From the NCBI GenBank assembly GCA_964348085.1, contig CAYGBI010000009.1, positions 6,807-70,806 of the forward strand: DNA of 64,000 nucleotides, written 5' to 3'. The notes under the pieces are model-generated. The model saw only the letters and a program-made list of their open reading frames with translations, did no database searches and was not told the origin of the DNA. The position numbers were made by a program, and so were the translations under genes. Each line of letters begins with the position of its first letter. Position 1 is the first letter of the stretch. This stretch comes from VXYL01 sp964348085. GTDB lineage: Bacteria > Pseudomonadota > Gammaproteobacteria > Pseudomonadales > Azotimanducaceae. This document shows positions 33,319 to 44,475 of this stretch, piece after piece.

Positions 33319-34002
33319 TTGGCTGGAGTAGACGCACCTAGCGGAGGTGGCGGCGCTCGCATCGCCGCCGCGGCGCTCGCCGGGGCGCCGGTTGGATTCG
33401 CCGTCGGCGCGGTGATCAGCGCACGATTCGCACCGAACGCCGGCGGCCTGATTCTGGCTTGCGGACTGCTCGGTGCGCTCGCCGTCGCCGTCGCTATGGC
33501 GTTGGCCGCGCGCCTGTTGGCGCCGAAACCGGTGCGCATAGCCACCTTGGTCGTCGGCGCTGGATCGTTCGCCCTCTTGGCGTACATGGTGCAAGACTTC
33601 ATCAGCGACCGTGTGGACGAGGCGCGAGCGTTGGCCGATGCCTATGCGCGTCTGCCGCGTATCGAGGTCACGCTGACCGCGGAGAATGATGCCGGACGCG
33701 CGCCGTTTTCCGAACTGGTCTACGACTCCGCCACACGCGAGTACGTCGCCACTAGGCCCGGCGGCTGGGTCTGCCGCGGCACCCTCAGTTCACGTCGCGC
33801 CATGGCCTTGTACGCCGGCGCGCAGGCGGCCGAGGCAGACTTCGATACCGTCGCAACGTGTGGCCTGCGCGTGGTTGTCCGTTTCGAATCCGCACCGCCG
33901 TTGCGGGCCTGCGGCTACTTAAGCGGCGCACAGCTCTTCGCAGCCGCGGACGACATCGTCAAAGCCACGGAACGCAAGGCATCCTGTCGGCGGCCGCAGT
34001 GA
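33319..34002 (+). CDS. Hypothetical membrane protein
   Basis: 227 aa, not recognised. Three hydrophobic helices fill the first 95 residues (IAAAALAGAPVGFAVGAVIS; GLILACGLLGALAVAVAMAL; IATLVVGAGSFALLAYMV). They are followed by a soluble domain of about 130 residues with three Cys (WVCRGTL, TVATCGLR, LRACGYLS). The soluble part would face the periplasm or cytoplasm depending on topology. The start is TTG at 33319. It lies 47 bp after bcp on the same strand, so co-transcription is possible. Codon use is like that of its neighbours, which supports a real gene. Confidence 0.6.
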   Translation: MAGVDAPSGGGGARIAAAALAGAPVGFAVGAVISARFAPNAGGLILACGLLGALAVAVAMALAARLLAPKPVRIATLVVGAGSFALLAYMVQDFISDRVDEARALADAYARLPRIEVTLTAENDAGRAPFSELVYDSATREYVATRPGGWVCRGTLSSRRAMALYAGAQAAEADFDTVATCGLRVVVRFESAPPLRACGYLSGAQLFAAADDIVKATERKASCRRPQ

Positions 34003-34096
34003 CGGGCTTTGCGGTTCGGCGTGGCCGCTGTAGTACGCTGTCGGCCACGGCCGCTCGTCGCGGCCAAGTCCGACAGACCAGCCCGACGGAGGAAAT

Positions 34097-35332
34097 ATGA
34101 AGTTCGGCATCTTCTATGAGCATCAATTGCCGCGCGATTGGCAACCGGACAGCGAGCACAAGCTGCTGAAAAACTCGCTGGAACAGATCGAACTCGCCGA
34201 CCGGCTGGGGTTCGACTACGCTTGGGAGGTGGAGCATCACTTCCTCGAGGAATACTCCCACTCCTCGGCGCCCGAAGTGTTCCTCGCCGCCGCCAGCCAA
34301 CGCACCAGCAACATCCGCTTGGGCCACGGCATCGTGCAGATGACCACCAACCACCCGGCGCGGGTGGCGGAGAAGATCGCCACGTTGGACTTGGTCTCCG
34401 ACGGTCGCGTCGAGCTGGGCTTGGGCGAGGGCGCGTCGGTCACCGAACTGCACCCGTTCAACTTGCGGTTCCGCGACAAACGGGATGTCTGGGAGGACGC
34501 CGTGCGCTGCACGCTGCCGATGTTCTGGAACCACGGCTGGCAATACGACGGCGAGTTCTTCAAGTTTCCGTTGCGCGCGGTGGTGCCGAAACCACTGCAA
34601 AAACCGCATCCGCCGCTGTGGATCGCTTGCTCGCAACTGGACACCATAAAGTACGCGGCGCATCGCGGCATGGGCGCCCTGTGCTTCAAGTTCGTCAACT
34701 TGGATGCGGCCCGCGCTTGGGTGAACGCCTACTACAACACCTTCATCCGAGACTTGGAGAAGCTCGAGGAATACCGCGTCAACCCCAACATCGCCGTGGT
34801 GTCCGGATTCATGTGCGCCGAGACGGACGAGGAAGCGTGGCGAAAGGCGGACGGCTGGACCTTCTTTCAATTCGCGTTGCAGCTCTACAACAAAGAAGGC
34901 CCATTCGAGCCCGGCACCATGAACTTCTGGCAACGCTATCAAGAATGGAAGCAAACGCCCGCTGGCCAAAAGCGCTCCGGCAGCGAGTTGATCGGCTCGC
35001 CGGCCACCATTCGGGAGCGGCTCAAGGAACTCGAACGCGCCAATGTCGATCAAGTCATCCTGCTCAACCAAGCCGGCAAGAACACGCACGAGGACATTTG
35101 TTCGAGCTTGACGATGTTCGCCCGGGAGGTGATGCCGGAGTTTCAGGAGCGTCACCACGAGCAGGAGGCGTGGAAGGCGGCGGTGTTGGCCGGCGAGATC
35201 GAGTTGACCGACATCGACACCGAACCGTTCAACTTCGCGGCCCGGGGCAAGCCCACCCAACAATCGAGCAAGGAAGCGCGCAACATGATCTCCGGCGTCA
35301 CCGGACGTCCACAAGCGCAGTCGATCGCCTGA
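34097..35332 (+). CDS. LLM class flavin-dependent oxidoreductase
   Basis: 411 aa luciferase-like TIM-barrel monooxygenase. The start is MKFGIFYEHQLP, with GGAGG 5 nt before the ATG. Typical segments are AWEVEHHFLEEYSHSSAPEV, IRLGHGIVQMTTNHPARVAE (F420/FMN pocket region), DLVSDGRVELGLGEGAS and GSPATIRERLKELE near the end. Members use reduced FMN or F420 to oxidise organic substrates, and this group with YxHSSAPE is common in degraders of hydrocarbons and terpenoids. Substrate unknown. It is followed after 19 bp by the nicotinate phosphoribosyltransferase gene. Confidence 0.88.
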   Translation: MKFGIFYEHQLPRDWQPDSEHKLLKNSLEQIELADRLGFDYAWEVEHHFLEEYSHSSAPEVFLAAASQRTSNIRLGHGIVQMTTNHPARVAEKIATLDLVSDGRVELGLGEGASVTELHPFNLRFRDKRDVWEDAVRCTLPMFWNHGWQYDGEFFKFPLRAVVPKPLQKPHPPLWIACSQLDTIKYAAHRGMGALCFKFVNLDAARAWVNAYYNTFIRDLEKLEEYRVNPNIAVVSGFMCAETDEEAWRKADGWTFFQFALQLYNKEGPFEPGTMNFWQRYQEWKQTPAGQKRSGSELIGSPATIRERLKELERANVDQVILLNQAGKNTHEDICSSLTMFAREVMPEFQERHHEQEAWKAAVLAGEIELTDIDTEPFNFAARGKPTQQSSKEARNMISGVTGRPQAQSIA

Positions 35333-35351
35333 CTCTCGGCGCCCGCGCGGC

Positions 35352-36434
35352 ATGTCGTCGTCCCGCTCCCGCCTGCCGCCGGCGGTGTTCGACTTGCCGG
35401 TGGACGACATCCACGCCGGGCGCTACTCGGACAAGTACTTCGTCCGCACCCGGGCGGTGCTGCGCGCCGAGGCATATCGGCCGCGCGTGTTGATGCAGGT
35501 GTTCTGCAGGGGCGGCGGGTGGCTAGGCGGCATCGACGAGGCGGTCGCCATCCTCAAGCGCTGCAGCGGCGACTGGCCGGCGCTCGCCGTCGACGCGCTG
35601 TACGAGGGCGACGAGATTGCCGCCTACGAGACGGTGATGACGATCAACGGCCCGTACGACGCCTTCGCGCACTTGGAGACGCTGTACTTGGGCGTGTTGG
35701 CGCGTCGCACTCGCGTCGCTACCAACACGCGGCGGTGCGTCGCCGCGGCCGCGCCGAAGCAAGTGCTCTTCTTCCCCGCCCGGCACGACCACTGGTCGCT
35801 GCAGGCCGGCGACGGCTACGCCGCGCACACCGCCGGCGCGGCGTCGGTTTCCACCGACGCGCAGGCGTCTTGGTGGGGAGGCGAGGGTATCGGCACCGTA
35901 CCGCACGCGGCGATCGCGGCCTACGGCGGCGACACCGTGTTGGCGGCGCGCAAGTTCGCCGAGCAGGTGCCGGAAACGGTGCCGCTGGTGGTATTGGTGG
36001 ACTTCGACAACGACTGCGTGGGCACGGCCTTGGCGGTTGCCCAAGCACTCGGCCCGAGACTGTACGGCGTGCGCGTGGACACTTCCGGCGCACTCGTGGA
36101 CGCCAGCGTCCTGCCGCATATGGCGAGCGGCCGGCACGGGCAATTCGACCCGCGCGGCGTCAATCCGGTGTTGGTGCGCGGCGTCCGCGACGCCTTGGAC
36201 GAAGCCGGCTTCGAGGCGGTGCGCGTCGTTGCCTCCGGTGGCTTCAACGAGGCGAAGATCCGCGCATTCGAAACCGCCAACGTGCCCGTGGACGCCTACG
36301 GCGTCGGCTCGGCGCTGATGGCGAATCGCGGCGAGTTCGACTTCACCGCGGATATAGTACGCGTTGACGACAAGGCTTGCGCCAAGGTGGGCCGTATGCA
36401 CCGGCCCAACGCGCGCTTGGAGAGGGTGATATGA
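35352..36434 (+). CDS. Nicotinate phosphoribosyltransferase-like protein
   Basis: 360 aa, type II phosphoribosyltransferase fold. Seen: DIHAGRYSDKYFVRTRAVL (N-terminal substrate region), YLGVLARRTRVATNTRR (with a VA-TNTRR stretch usual in NAPRTases), LFFPARHDHWSLQAGDG, VVLVDFDNDCVG and VRVDTSGALVDASVLPH, and the phosphate-binding RVVASGGFNEAKI. The reaction would be nicotinate + PRPP + ATP to nicotinate mononucleotide in NAD salvage. It is somewhat shorter than the 400-aa norm. The next gene, a nicotinamidase-like hydrolase, overlaps it by 4 nt, which strongly supports this role. Confidence 0.82.
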   Translation: MSSSRSRLPPAVFDLPVDDIHAGRYSDKYFVRTRAVLRAEAYRPRVLMQVFCRGGGWLGGIDEAVAILKRCSGDWPALAVDALYEGDEIAAYETVMTINGPYDAFAHLETLYLGVLARRTRVATNTRRCVAAAAPKQVLFFPARHDHWSLQAGDGYAAHTAGAASVSTDAQASWWGGEGIGTVPHAAIAAYGGDTVLAARKFAEQVPETVPLVVLVDFDNDCVGTALAVAQALGPRLYGVRVDTSGALVDASVLPHMASGRHGQFDPRGVNPVLVRGVRDALDEAGFEAVRVVASGGFNEAKIRAFETANVPVDAYGVGSALMANRGEFDFTADIVRVDDKACAKVGRMHRPNARLERVI

Positions 36435-37063
36435 CGCGGGTCTTCTGGGATGTCGATACGCAAGTCGATTTCATGCGCCCGCACGGGCGGCTCTACGTCG
36501 CCGGCGCGGACGCCATAGCCGCCAACCTGCGCCGGCTTACCGACTGCGCTCACGGCGCGGAAGTTCGCATCGTCGCGAGCGCAGACAAGCACGTCTCCGG
36601 CGACGAGGAGCTTTCCGACACCCCGGACTTCGCGAACACCTTCCCGCCCCATTGTCTGGCCGGCACCGACGGGCAAGAGAAGATCGCCGAGACCGCGTTG
36701 CGCAATCCGCTGGTTGTCGAGCCCGAGGCGCGCCCCGCCGACACGCTGGCCCGGCTCGCCCGACACGACGGCGACGTCCTTTTCAACAAGCGCTTCTTCG
36801 ACGTGTTCACCAATCCCAACGTCGAGCCGGTGGTCGCGGCTTTGGGGGTTGACGAAGTCATGCTCTACGGCGTCGCGCTCGATGTCTGCAACCGCTACGC
36901 GGTGGAGGGGCTGCTTGCTCGTTGGCCGGCGCTCTCGCTGTCGTTGGTGACGGACGCCGTGCGCGCCATCGACGAGGACGGCCGCGAGCGACTCTTGGCC
37001 GACTGGCGCTCGCGTGGCGTTCGCATGACGACCACCAGCGAGGTGGTGACGGCGACGCTGTAG
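36431..37063 (+). CDS. Isochorismatase/nicotinamidase-like cysteine hydrolase
   Basis: 210 aa. The likely triad is Asp9 in DVDTQVDFM, the Lys of LFNKRFFDVF and the Cys of GVALDVCNRYAVEGL; the order and spacing fit nicotinamidase. Metal-ligand segment SADKHVSGDEEL carries Asp and His. It would hydrolyse nicotinamide to nicotinate, feeding the upstream phosphoribosyltransferase. The ATG at 36431 overlaps the previous stop (ATGA), suggesting coupled translation. Isochorismatase activity is less likely given the context, though family members are hard to tell apart by sequence. Confidence 0.82.
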   Translation: MTRVFWDVDTQVDFMRPHGRLYVAGADAIAANLRRLTDCAHGAEVRIVASADKHVSGDEELSDTPDFANTFPPHCLAGTDGQEKIAETALRNPLVVEPEARPADTLARLARHDGDVLFNKRFFDVFTNPNVEPVVAALGVDEVMLYGVALDVCNRYAVEGLLARWPALSLSLVTDAVRAIDEDGRERLLADWRSRGVRMTTTSEVVTATL

Positions 37064-37067
37064 GACG

Positions 37068-37966
37068 CTATAAGTTGCCGCCGGTCAAGATCACGCCCAC
37101 TTCGCCTCGCGCGACACCCGGGTTTTCTGCCATGGCCGCAAGCGTCACCGCCGCCGATGGCTCGACGACGATCTTCATGATCGCACCGACAAGCGCAGTC
37201 CAGTGCTCGATGGCGGCGTCCGACGCCAGCCAAACAGCGGTTCCGTACCGCTTGAGAATAGCGAAGTTGCGTTCCCCCAAGCCGGTGCGCAGGCCGTCGG
37301 CGATGGTGAGCGGCGGCAGCGCGGGCTGCCGTGCGCCGAGGGTCAGCGAGTCCTTGGCGTCCCGGGCGAGGGTCGGCTCGGCGAGCATGACGGTAGCGCG
37401 GCCGGCGACCGCAAGCACGGTGCCCGCGGCCAATCCACCCCCGCCCACGGGCACCCAGACTTGATCGAGGCGCGGCCGTTCCGCCAGCAATTCGAGTGCC
37501 GCGGTGCCGGCCCCGGCGATGATGCGGGAGTCGTCGTAGGGGGGAACGAAGGTCGCTTGGTGTTTTGCGACGACCTCGCGCAGGACCGCCTCCCGGTCCT
37601 CAAGCGTGGGCTCGCAGTCGACCAGCTCGGCGCCGTAGCGTTTGATCGCCTCGCGCTTCGACGCCCGGGCGTTGGCTGGCACGACGATGATCGCCCGCAA
37701 TCCGGCATCCCGCGCGGCGAGCGCCAGCGCGGCGCCGTGGTTGCCCGAAGAGTGCGTGGCCACGGTCTTGACGTCGACCGGCAACGAATGTACGGCGTTG
37801 GTGGCGCCACGCATCTTGAACGCGCCGCCGCGCTGGAGGTTTTCGCACTTGAAGTGGAACTTCGCGCCGAGCATGGCGTTGAGCGTGCGACTCGCGAACA
37901 CCGGCGTGCGATGCACGCGGCCTTGGATGCGTCGCGCCGCGGCGACGACATTCGCCGGCGACGGTG

Positions 37967-37970
<4 letters not shown>
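37068..37970 (-). CDS. PLP-dependent threonine/serine dehydratase (or serine racemase-like)
   Basis: 300 aa, fold type II PLP enzyme. The Schiff-base Lys is in NLQRGGAFKMRGATNA, the phosphate loop is VPVGGGGLAAG, and THSSGNHGAALALAA is the substrate Ser/Asn-Gly loop. There is no C-terminal ACT domain, so it resembles catabolic threonine dehydratase, serine dehydratase or serine racemase rather than feedback-regulated IlvA. It starts with GTG at 37970, overlapping the glnS stop by 4 nt (GTGA). Last gene of the rhodanese-psd-glnS run. Confidence 0.85.
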
Positions 37971-39612
<1,642 letters not shown>

Positions 39613-39616
<4 letters not shown>

Positions 39617-40458
39617 CGCGGTCGAACCGCAGTGGCGACCGGGGTGCCGACCTTCACCTCGGCGCCGGCCTCGATGCCGCGCACCGGGGTCACCGCCTCG
39701 GGCGGGAACACCGCGATCACCGTGGAGCCCATGAGGAACGCGCCGACCTCGTCGCCGCGACGAAAATACACCCCCTCGGGTACTTGCGACCGTCGCCGTC
39801 GATAGGGCGATCGCGGGCCGTTCGGCCAAGCCACTTCAATGCTGGCGACGATCAGCGCGCCGACCAGCACGAGCGCGAAGTCGCCGAAACTTGCGCCGAG
39901 GCGCAGCGCCAAGCGTTCGTTGCGGGCGAACAGCCCGGGCAGGTGGCTCTCGGTGACGGCGTTCACCGAGAACAGCCTTCCGGGGATCTCGACAGCGCCG
40001 AGCAACGCCGCGTCGCACGGCGCGTGTACGCGGTGATAGTTGTGCGGCGCAAGATAAATGGTGATGAACCAGCCGCCGTCCAAGGATGCCGCGAAGTTTG
40101 CATCGGCCAACAACTCGGCGAGTCCGTAATCGCGACCCTTGGCCTGCAGCAGTCGGCCGCCTTGGACCGCGCCGACTTGGCTTACGGTGCCGTCGGCTGC
40201 GCTTGCGATCGCCCGCGGGGCTTCGGGCATCGGGCGCGCGCCCGGCTTCAGCCTGCGGGCGAAGAAGTCGTTGAAACTGGCGAAGTCGCCGGCGGAGTCG
40301 CCTTCGTACTCCGCCAAGTCGATGTCGTAGGCGGCCATGAAGCGTTCGATCAGGAAACGCTTCACATGTCGCTGTCGGGTGGCGGCGACGGCGCCGACGC
40401 CACGCGACAGGGCGTGCTGGGGCAGTAGACGCTGCAAGCGCACGAACGGATGCGTCAC
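39613..40458 (-). CDS. psd: Phosphatidylserine decarboxylase proenzyme
   Basis: 281 aa, close to the proteobacterial norm. It converts phosphatidylserine to phosphatidylethanolamine at the inner membrane. The autocleavage site is FLMGSTVIAVF, with MGST where LGST is usual; cleavage between Gly and Ser would create the pyruvoyl group. The catalytic segments PHNYHRVHAPCDA and FARNERLALRL are present. The start is GTG at 40458, overlapping the rhodanese stop (GTGA). PssA is not in the window. In many Gammaproteobacteria psd is near orn, as here, but on opposite strands. Confidence 0.94.
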
Positions 40459-41255
40459 GGCGCGGCCACCGGCAAATCGGCCCGGTTGCCCCATTCGGAC
40501 CACGATCCGTGATAGGCGCGAACGCGGGGGAACCCCAAGAGGCGCGCCGCCATGTAGGCGAGGCCGGAGCGGTGGTGCGTTTGGCAGTGGGCGATGATGT
40601 CCCGCTCGGCGACGATGCCGCGCTCGGCAAGGCGTCCGGCGAGGTCTTCCACCAAGCGCAACTGCCGGTTGGGATCGGTGAGATCGAGCCAATCGAGGTT
40701 CACCGCCCCCGGAATGTGACCGGCGCGTGCGGCACCGCTCTTCAGGCCGTGGTATTCCTCCGCCGAGCGGCAATCCCAAACCACCAGCGTGGGGTCGTCG
40801 AGGCGAGGGAGGATGTCCTCGGCTTCGGCGATCGGCGCGTGGCGGATGTCGATGTCGACGTCGGAGGGCGCCACCTGCGGCAACTCGGTGTCAAGCGGCA
40901 ATCCCGCGCCGTGCCAAGCGTGCAGGCCGCCGTCGAGGTAGCGCCAGTTGTCGTTGCCGATCACGTCCAAGGTCCACGCGAAGCGACCTGCCCAACCGCC
41001 GCCTTCGTCGTCCAGCGTCACCACCTCGCGACCGTGGGTATAGCCGATGCGGCGAAACAGGCTCCGCAAGCGGGCGATGTCCGGCAACCGGCCCGTCGCC
41101 GGCGGGACGCCGGAGATCAGTTCCCGCGGCTCGACGTTCACCGCGCCCGGTACGTGCGCGGCCGCGTAGACTTGGCGAGTGGTCACCTGCACGACGAGAG
41201 GCCCGTCGCCTAGGCGGCGGGACAGTTCCTCGGGCGAGATCAGCGTGGCGCTCAT
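40455..41255 (-). CDS. Sulfurtransferase, two rhodanese domains
   Basis: 266 aa. Two rhodanese modules occupy residues about 5-125 (inactive, no Cys in the loop) and 145-266, the latter with catalytic Cys in IIAHCQTHHRSGLA. The CQTHHRS loop differs from the CGSGVTA of 3-mercaptopyruvate sulfurtransferase and the CRKGVTA of thiosulfate rhodanese, so the donor is unclear. It begins MSATLISPEELSRRLGDG at 41255. It is first in a run of four minus-strand genes joined by 4-nt overlaps and diverges from orn, with about 105 bp between starts. Confidence 0.85.
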   Translation of the reverse strand: MSATLISPEELSRRLGDGPLVVQVTTRQVYAAAHVPGAVNVEPRELISGVPPATGRLPDIARLRSLFRRIGYTHGREVVTLDDEGGGWAGRFAWTLDVIGNDNWRYLDGGLHAWHGAGLPLDTELPQVAPSDVDIDIRHAPIAEAEDILPRLDDPTLVVWDCRSAEEYHGLKSGAARAGHIPGAVNLDWLDLTDPNRQLRLVEDLAGRLAERGIVAERDIIAHCQTHHRSGLAYMAARLLGFPRVRAYHGSWSEWGNRADLPVAAP

Positions 41256-41360
41256 GGGGCGGAATGATAGCGCCCCGACGCCTCGGGGTTGCATCTACGC
41301 TGCCGAGCCGATGGGCTGATACGCTGCACGTATCCGCCGACGAGTGCCCGAACCGTCCGT

Positions 41361-41915
41361 ATGAACGACTCCGCAAAGACAATGCCGCCACTCGTGTGGA
41401 TGGATTTGGAGATGACCGGGCTCTCGGTCGAAACCGACGTGATTCTAGAGATCGCCACCATCGTCACCAACGCCGAACTCGACACGGTGGCCGTCGGCCC
41501 GGTGCTCGCTATTCATCAAGACGAACGCGCGCTCGCCGGCATGGATGCGTGGAACACCAAACACCACACTGCTTCAGGTTTGCTGGATCGGGTGCGCCGG
41601 TCTCCGGTGAGCGTGACGGAAGCGGAAGCCGTGACGCTCGCCTTCGTCGAACGCCATTGCGCGCCTGGGATCGCCCCGCTCTGCGGCAACACGGTGTGGC
41701 AAGATCGCCGCTTCCTCATGCGCTACATGCCCGTGCTCGACGCCCATCTGCACTACCGCATCGTCGATGTTTCCACGGTCAAGGAACTCGCTCGCCGCTG
41801 GCGGCCGAAGCTGGTCTCGCAATTCAAGAAGAAAAACGCCCACCGCGCGCTCGACGACATCCAAGAGTCCATCGCCGAATTGCGCCACTACCGCGAGCGC
41901 TTCTTTGCGCTCTGA
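41361..41915 (+). CDS. orn: Oligoribonuclease
   Basis: 184 aa (E. coli 181). DEDDh 3'-5' exonuclease that degrades nano-RNAs, including pGpG. WMDLEMTGLSVETD gives the first Asp and Glu; LCGNTVWQDRRFL, DVSTVKELARRW and HRALDDIQESIAEL supply the others, with the catalytic His before the last Asp. The ATG at 41361 gives MNDSAKTMPPL; an ATG at 41391 is also possible. The stop lies in the first unit of an 18-bp tandem repeat, so the next two units repeat the sense codons RFFAL and the stop. It converges with queG and overlaps it by 28 bp. Confidence 0.95.
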   Translation: MNDSAKTMPPLVWMDLEMTGLSVETDVILEIATIVTNAELDTVAVGPVLAIHQDERALAGMDAWNTKHHTASGLLDRVRRSPVSVTEAEAVTLAFVERHCAPGIAPLCGNTVWQDRRFLMRYMPVLDAHLHYRIVDVSTVKELARRWRPKLVSQFKKKNAHRALDDIQESIAELRHYRERFFAL

Positions 41916-43000
41916 CGCTTCTTTGCGCTCTGACGCTTCTTTGCGCTCTGACGCGCCAATGCCCAGTCGATGTGCTCGCAAGCCATGGCCGAAGCCTCGG
42001 GCCGTCGGCGTCGCAGGGCGGCGACGATGCCGGCGTTGTACGGTGCGTTGCCGGCGGCCACCGCGAGATTGCGCAGCCACTGCTGGTAGTTGACCCGGCG
42101 AATCGCCATGCCCTCGGTTCGCGCGAGGAACTCGGTTTCGTCCCAAGCCAGCAGCTCGGCGATGGCAGCGTTGTCCAGCCCGTGACGAGGTGCAAAGTCC
42201 GGCTCGGGCGAACGCGCCGCGAAGCGGTTCCACGGGCAAACGATCTGACAGTCGTCGCAGCCGAATACCCGGTTGCCGATGGCTTCGCGCAATTCGAGGG
42301 GAATGGCCCCCTTGTGTTCGATGGTCAGGTAGGAGATGCAGCGTCGGGCGTCGAGCTTGCCCGGCGCGACGATGGCGTCGGTGGGGCAGGCGGTCATGCA
42401 GGCGCGACAGTTGCCGCAGCCCGGTTGCCGACGGCGCGGCGTCACCGGCAATGGCAAGTCGGTGTAGACCTCGCCTAAGAAGAACCACGAGCCGGCGTCT
42501 TCGTTCAACAGCAGCGTGTTCTTGCCGATCCAGCCGAGCCCGGCCTTTTCGCCCAAGGGCTTCTCCAGCACCGGCGCGGAATCGGTAAAGGCGCGGAATC
42601 TTCCGCCGGCGGCGCGTTCGATCCGCTTCGCCAAGCGCGCGAGGCGACGGCGCACCGTCTTGTGGTAGTCGCGGCCCAAGGCGTAGCGGGCGATGTAGGC
42701 GGTGCCGTCGTTGGTCGGCGTCTCGGTGGCGGCGGGGGGCGTCACTCCCAGATAGTTCATGCGCGCCGATACGACGCGGATGGTGCCGGGCAGCAAGCGC
42801 TCGGGCGCCAACCGCTTGTCCAAGTTGCGCTCCAGATAGCCCATATCGCCGTGCAGGCGGTCGGCCAGCCAGCGGCGAAAAGCCGGTGCGTAAGCGCTCA
42901 AGTCGGTGTCGGCGACGCCAATGCCCTGAAAGCCGAGTTCGAGCGCCCAGCGCTCGATGTCGGCAACCGTGACGGCGATGCCGGTCGCGCTATACTCCAT
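41888..43000 (-). CDS. queG: Epoxyqueuosine reductase QueG with repeat-extended C-terminus
   Basis: 370 aa. It reduces epoxyqueuosine to queuosine in tRNA, using cobalamin and two [4Fe-4S] clusters. Cluster ligands are CGNCRACMTACP and FGCDDCQIVCPWN. The N-terminal cobalamin-binding domain shows RYALGRDYHKTVRRRL and EKAGLGWIGKNTLLL. The C-terminus ends in three copies of QSAKKR, encoded by an 18-bp tandem repeat that it shares with the end of orn; these basic residues are additions to the family core. Two bases separate its start from the divergent nnrDE start at 43003. Confidence 0.93.
   Translation of the reverse strand: MEYSATGIAVTVADIERWALELGFQGIGVADTDLSAYAPAFRRWLADRLHGDMGYLERNLDKRLAPERLLPGTIRVVSARMNYLGVTPPAATETPTNDGTAYIARYALGRDYHKTVRRRLARLAKRIERAAGGRFRAFTDSAPVLEKPLGEKAGLGWIGKNTLLLNEDAGSWFFLGEVYTDLPLPVTPRRRQPGCGNCRACMTACPTDAIVAPGKLDARRCISYLTIEHKGAIPLELREAIGNRVFGCDDCQIVCPWNRFAARSPEPDFAPRHGLDNAAIAELLAWDETEFLARTEGMAIRRVNYQQWLRNLAVAAGNAPYNAGIVAALRRRRPEASAMACEHIDWALARQSAKKRQSAKKRQSAKKRSR
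41898..41951 (+). repeat. 18-bp tandem repeat, three perfect units, across the orn/queG overlap
   Basis: CGCTTCTTTGCGCTCTGA is repeated exactly three times (41898-41915, 41916-41933, 41934-41951). On the plus strand each unit reads RFFAL-stop in the orn frame. On the minus strand each reads QSAKKR in the queG frame. The unit is a multiple of three and so keeps both genes intact whatever the copy number. Confidence 0.95.
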
Positions 43001-43002
43001 TC

Positions 43003-44475
43003 ATGCGTGGCTTGACACGGATGGTTGAGCGAGTTTACACGGGCACGGAAGCGCGGGCCTTGGATCGACGCGCCATCGACGAGTTTGGCATTCCGGGCAT
43101 TCGCTTGATGCGGCGCGCCGGAGCCGCCTCCTTCGCGGCGCTTCGGGAACGCTGGCCGGACGCCCGCGGCATCACCGTGGTCTGTGGTTCCGGCAACAAT
43201 GGGGGCGATGGCTATGTCGTCGCCGGGCTCGCCCGGGACGCCGGGTTCGAAGTGCAAGTCGTCGCGCTGGCCGATCCCGGCAAGCTGACGGGCGACGCCC
43301 GCACGGCCTATCGCTTCGCCGAGTGTCGCGTTGGCCCGGTCGCATTGGGTTGGCGGGACGCGCGGATCGCCGGCGACGTGGTGGTCGATGCGCTGCTTGG
43401 CACCGGCGCCCGGGGCGAGATGCGCGCCGGGTTCCAAGACGCCATCGATCGCATCAATGCCGCCGGCAAGCCGGTGCTCGCTTTGGACGTGCCGAGCGGC
43501 GTCGACGCCGACACCGGCGGCCTGCTGACCCGCAAACCCGTTCGCGCCGATGTCACCGTCACCTTCGTTGCTGTCAAGCTCGGTTTGGTCACCGGCGAGG
43601 CGGTTGATACCGTTGGCGACATCGTATTCGACGACCTCGACGTGCCGGCGGACGTCTACGAGAACGCCGGCATCGCAGCCCTCGACGGTGGTGCGCTGTC
43701 GTCGCTCGCCCGACCGCCCGGGGCGCACAAGGGCGACCTCGGCCGCTTGCTGATCGTCGGCGGCGAGGCGGATATGGGCGGCGCGGTGTTGCTAGCCGGC
43801 GAAGCGGCGTTGCGCACCGGCGCCGGTCTGGTCAGCATCGCCACCCGCGACGTCAACCGCACCGCGGTGCTGGCGCGCAGACCCGAGTTGATGGTGCGCG
43901 CCACGGCGACGCCGACCGACATTGAAGACCTGTTGGCTCGGGCCACGGCGGTGGCCGTTGGTCCCGGGCTCGGCCAAGGCACTTGGGGCCGAGAGTTGCT
44001 GGCTGCCTGCGCTCGTGCCGGCAAGCCGCTGGTGGTGGACGCCGATGGCTTGAATGTCGTCGCCGGGCTGGGCGTTCCGCTTCCCACCGGCGCGGTGATC
44101 ACGCCGCACCCGGGCGAGGCGGGGCGTTTGCTTGGCGAAACGTCGGCTTGGATTCAAGCGCATCGGCCGCAAGCCGCCGCCAAACTCTCCGCGCACGGCA
44201 AGGTGGCGGTGCTGAAGGGCGCCGGTTCTTTGCTCGGCCAAGACGGCGAGCTACGGGCCATTTGCCTGCTCGGTAACTCCGGCATGGCGACGGCGGGCAG
44301 CGGGGATGTGCTTACCGGCATTGTCGGCGCCCTGTTGGCGCGCGGGCTGGCCCCCGCCACCGCCGCGGAACTTGGCGTTTGGTTGCATGCCCGGGCCGGG
44401 GACGACGCGCTCGCCCGCCGACGTTCGTCCCTTGTCGCCGGCGACATCGTCGACGCGTTGAGGCTCAGGCGATGA
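43003..44475 (+). CDS. nnr: Bifunctional NAD(P)H-hydrate epimerase / ADP-dependent dehydratase
   Basis: 490 aa, a fused NnrE-NnrD as in E. coli YjeF. The N-terminal epimerase (about 1-215) shows VVCGSGNNGGDGYVVAGLA and DALLGTGARGEM. The C-terminal dehydratase (about 225-490) has HKGDLGRLLIVGG, ITPHPGEAGRLLG and the GNSGMATAGSGDVLTGIVGA nucleotide loop. It repairs hydrated NAD(P)H. The start may be 43003 or the ATG at 43021. The end overlaps tsaE by 4 nt (ATGA). Order queG-nnr-tsaE-amidase-mutL-miaA is the classical gammaproteobacterial one. Confidence 0.93.
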   Translation: MRGLTRMVERVYTGTEARALDRRAIDEFGIPGIRLMRRAGAASFAALRERWPDARGITVVCGSGNNGGDGYVVAGLARDAGFEVQVVALADPGKLTGDARTAYRFAECRVGPVALGWRDARIAGDVVVDALLGTGARGEMRAGFQDAIDRINAAGKPVLALDVPSGVDADTGGLLTRKPVRADVTVTFVAVKLGLVTGEAVDTVGDIVFDDLDVPADVYENAGIAALDGGALSSLARPPGAHKGDLGRLLIVGGEADMGGAVLLAGEAALRTGAGLVSIATRDVNRTAVLARRPELMVRATATPTDIEDLLARATAVAVGPGLGQGTWGRELLAACARAGKPLVVDADGLNVVAGLGVPLPTGAVITPHPGEAGRLLGETSAWIQAHRPQAAAKLSAHGKVAVLKGAGSLLGQDGELRAICLLGNSGMATAGSGDVLTGIVGALLARGLAPATAAELGVWLHARAGDDALARRRSSLVAGDIVDALRLRR

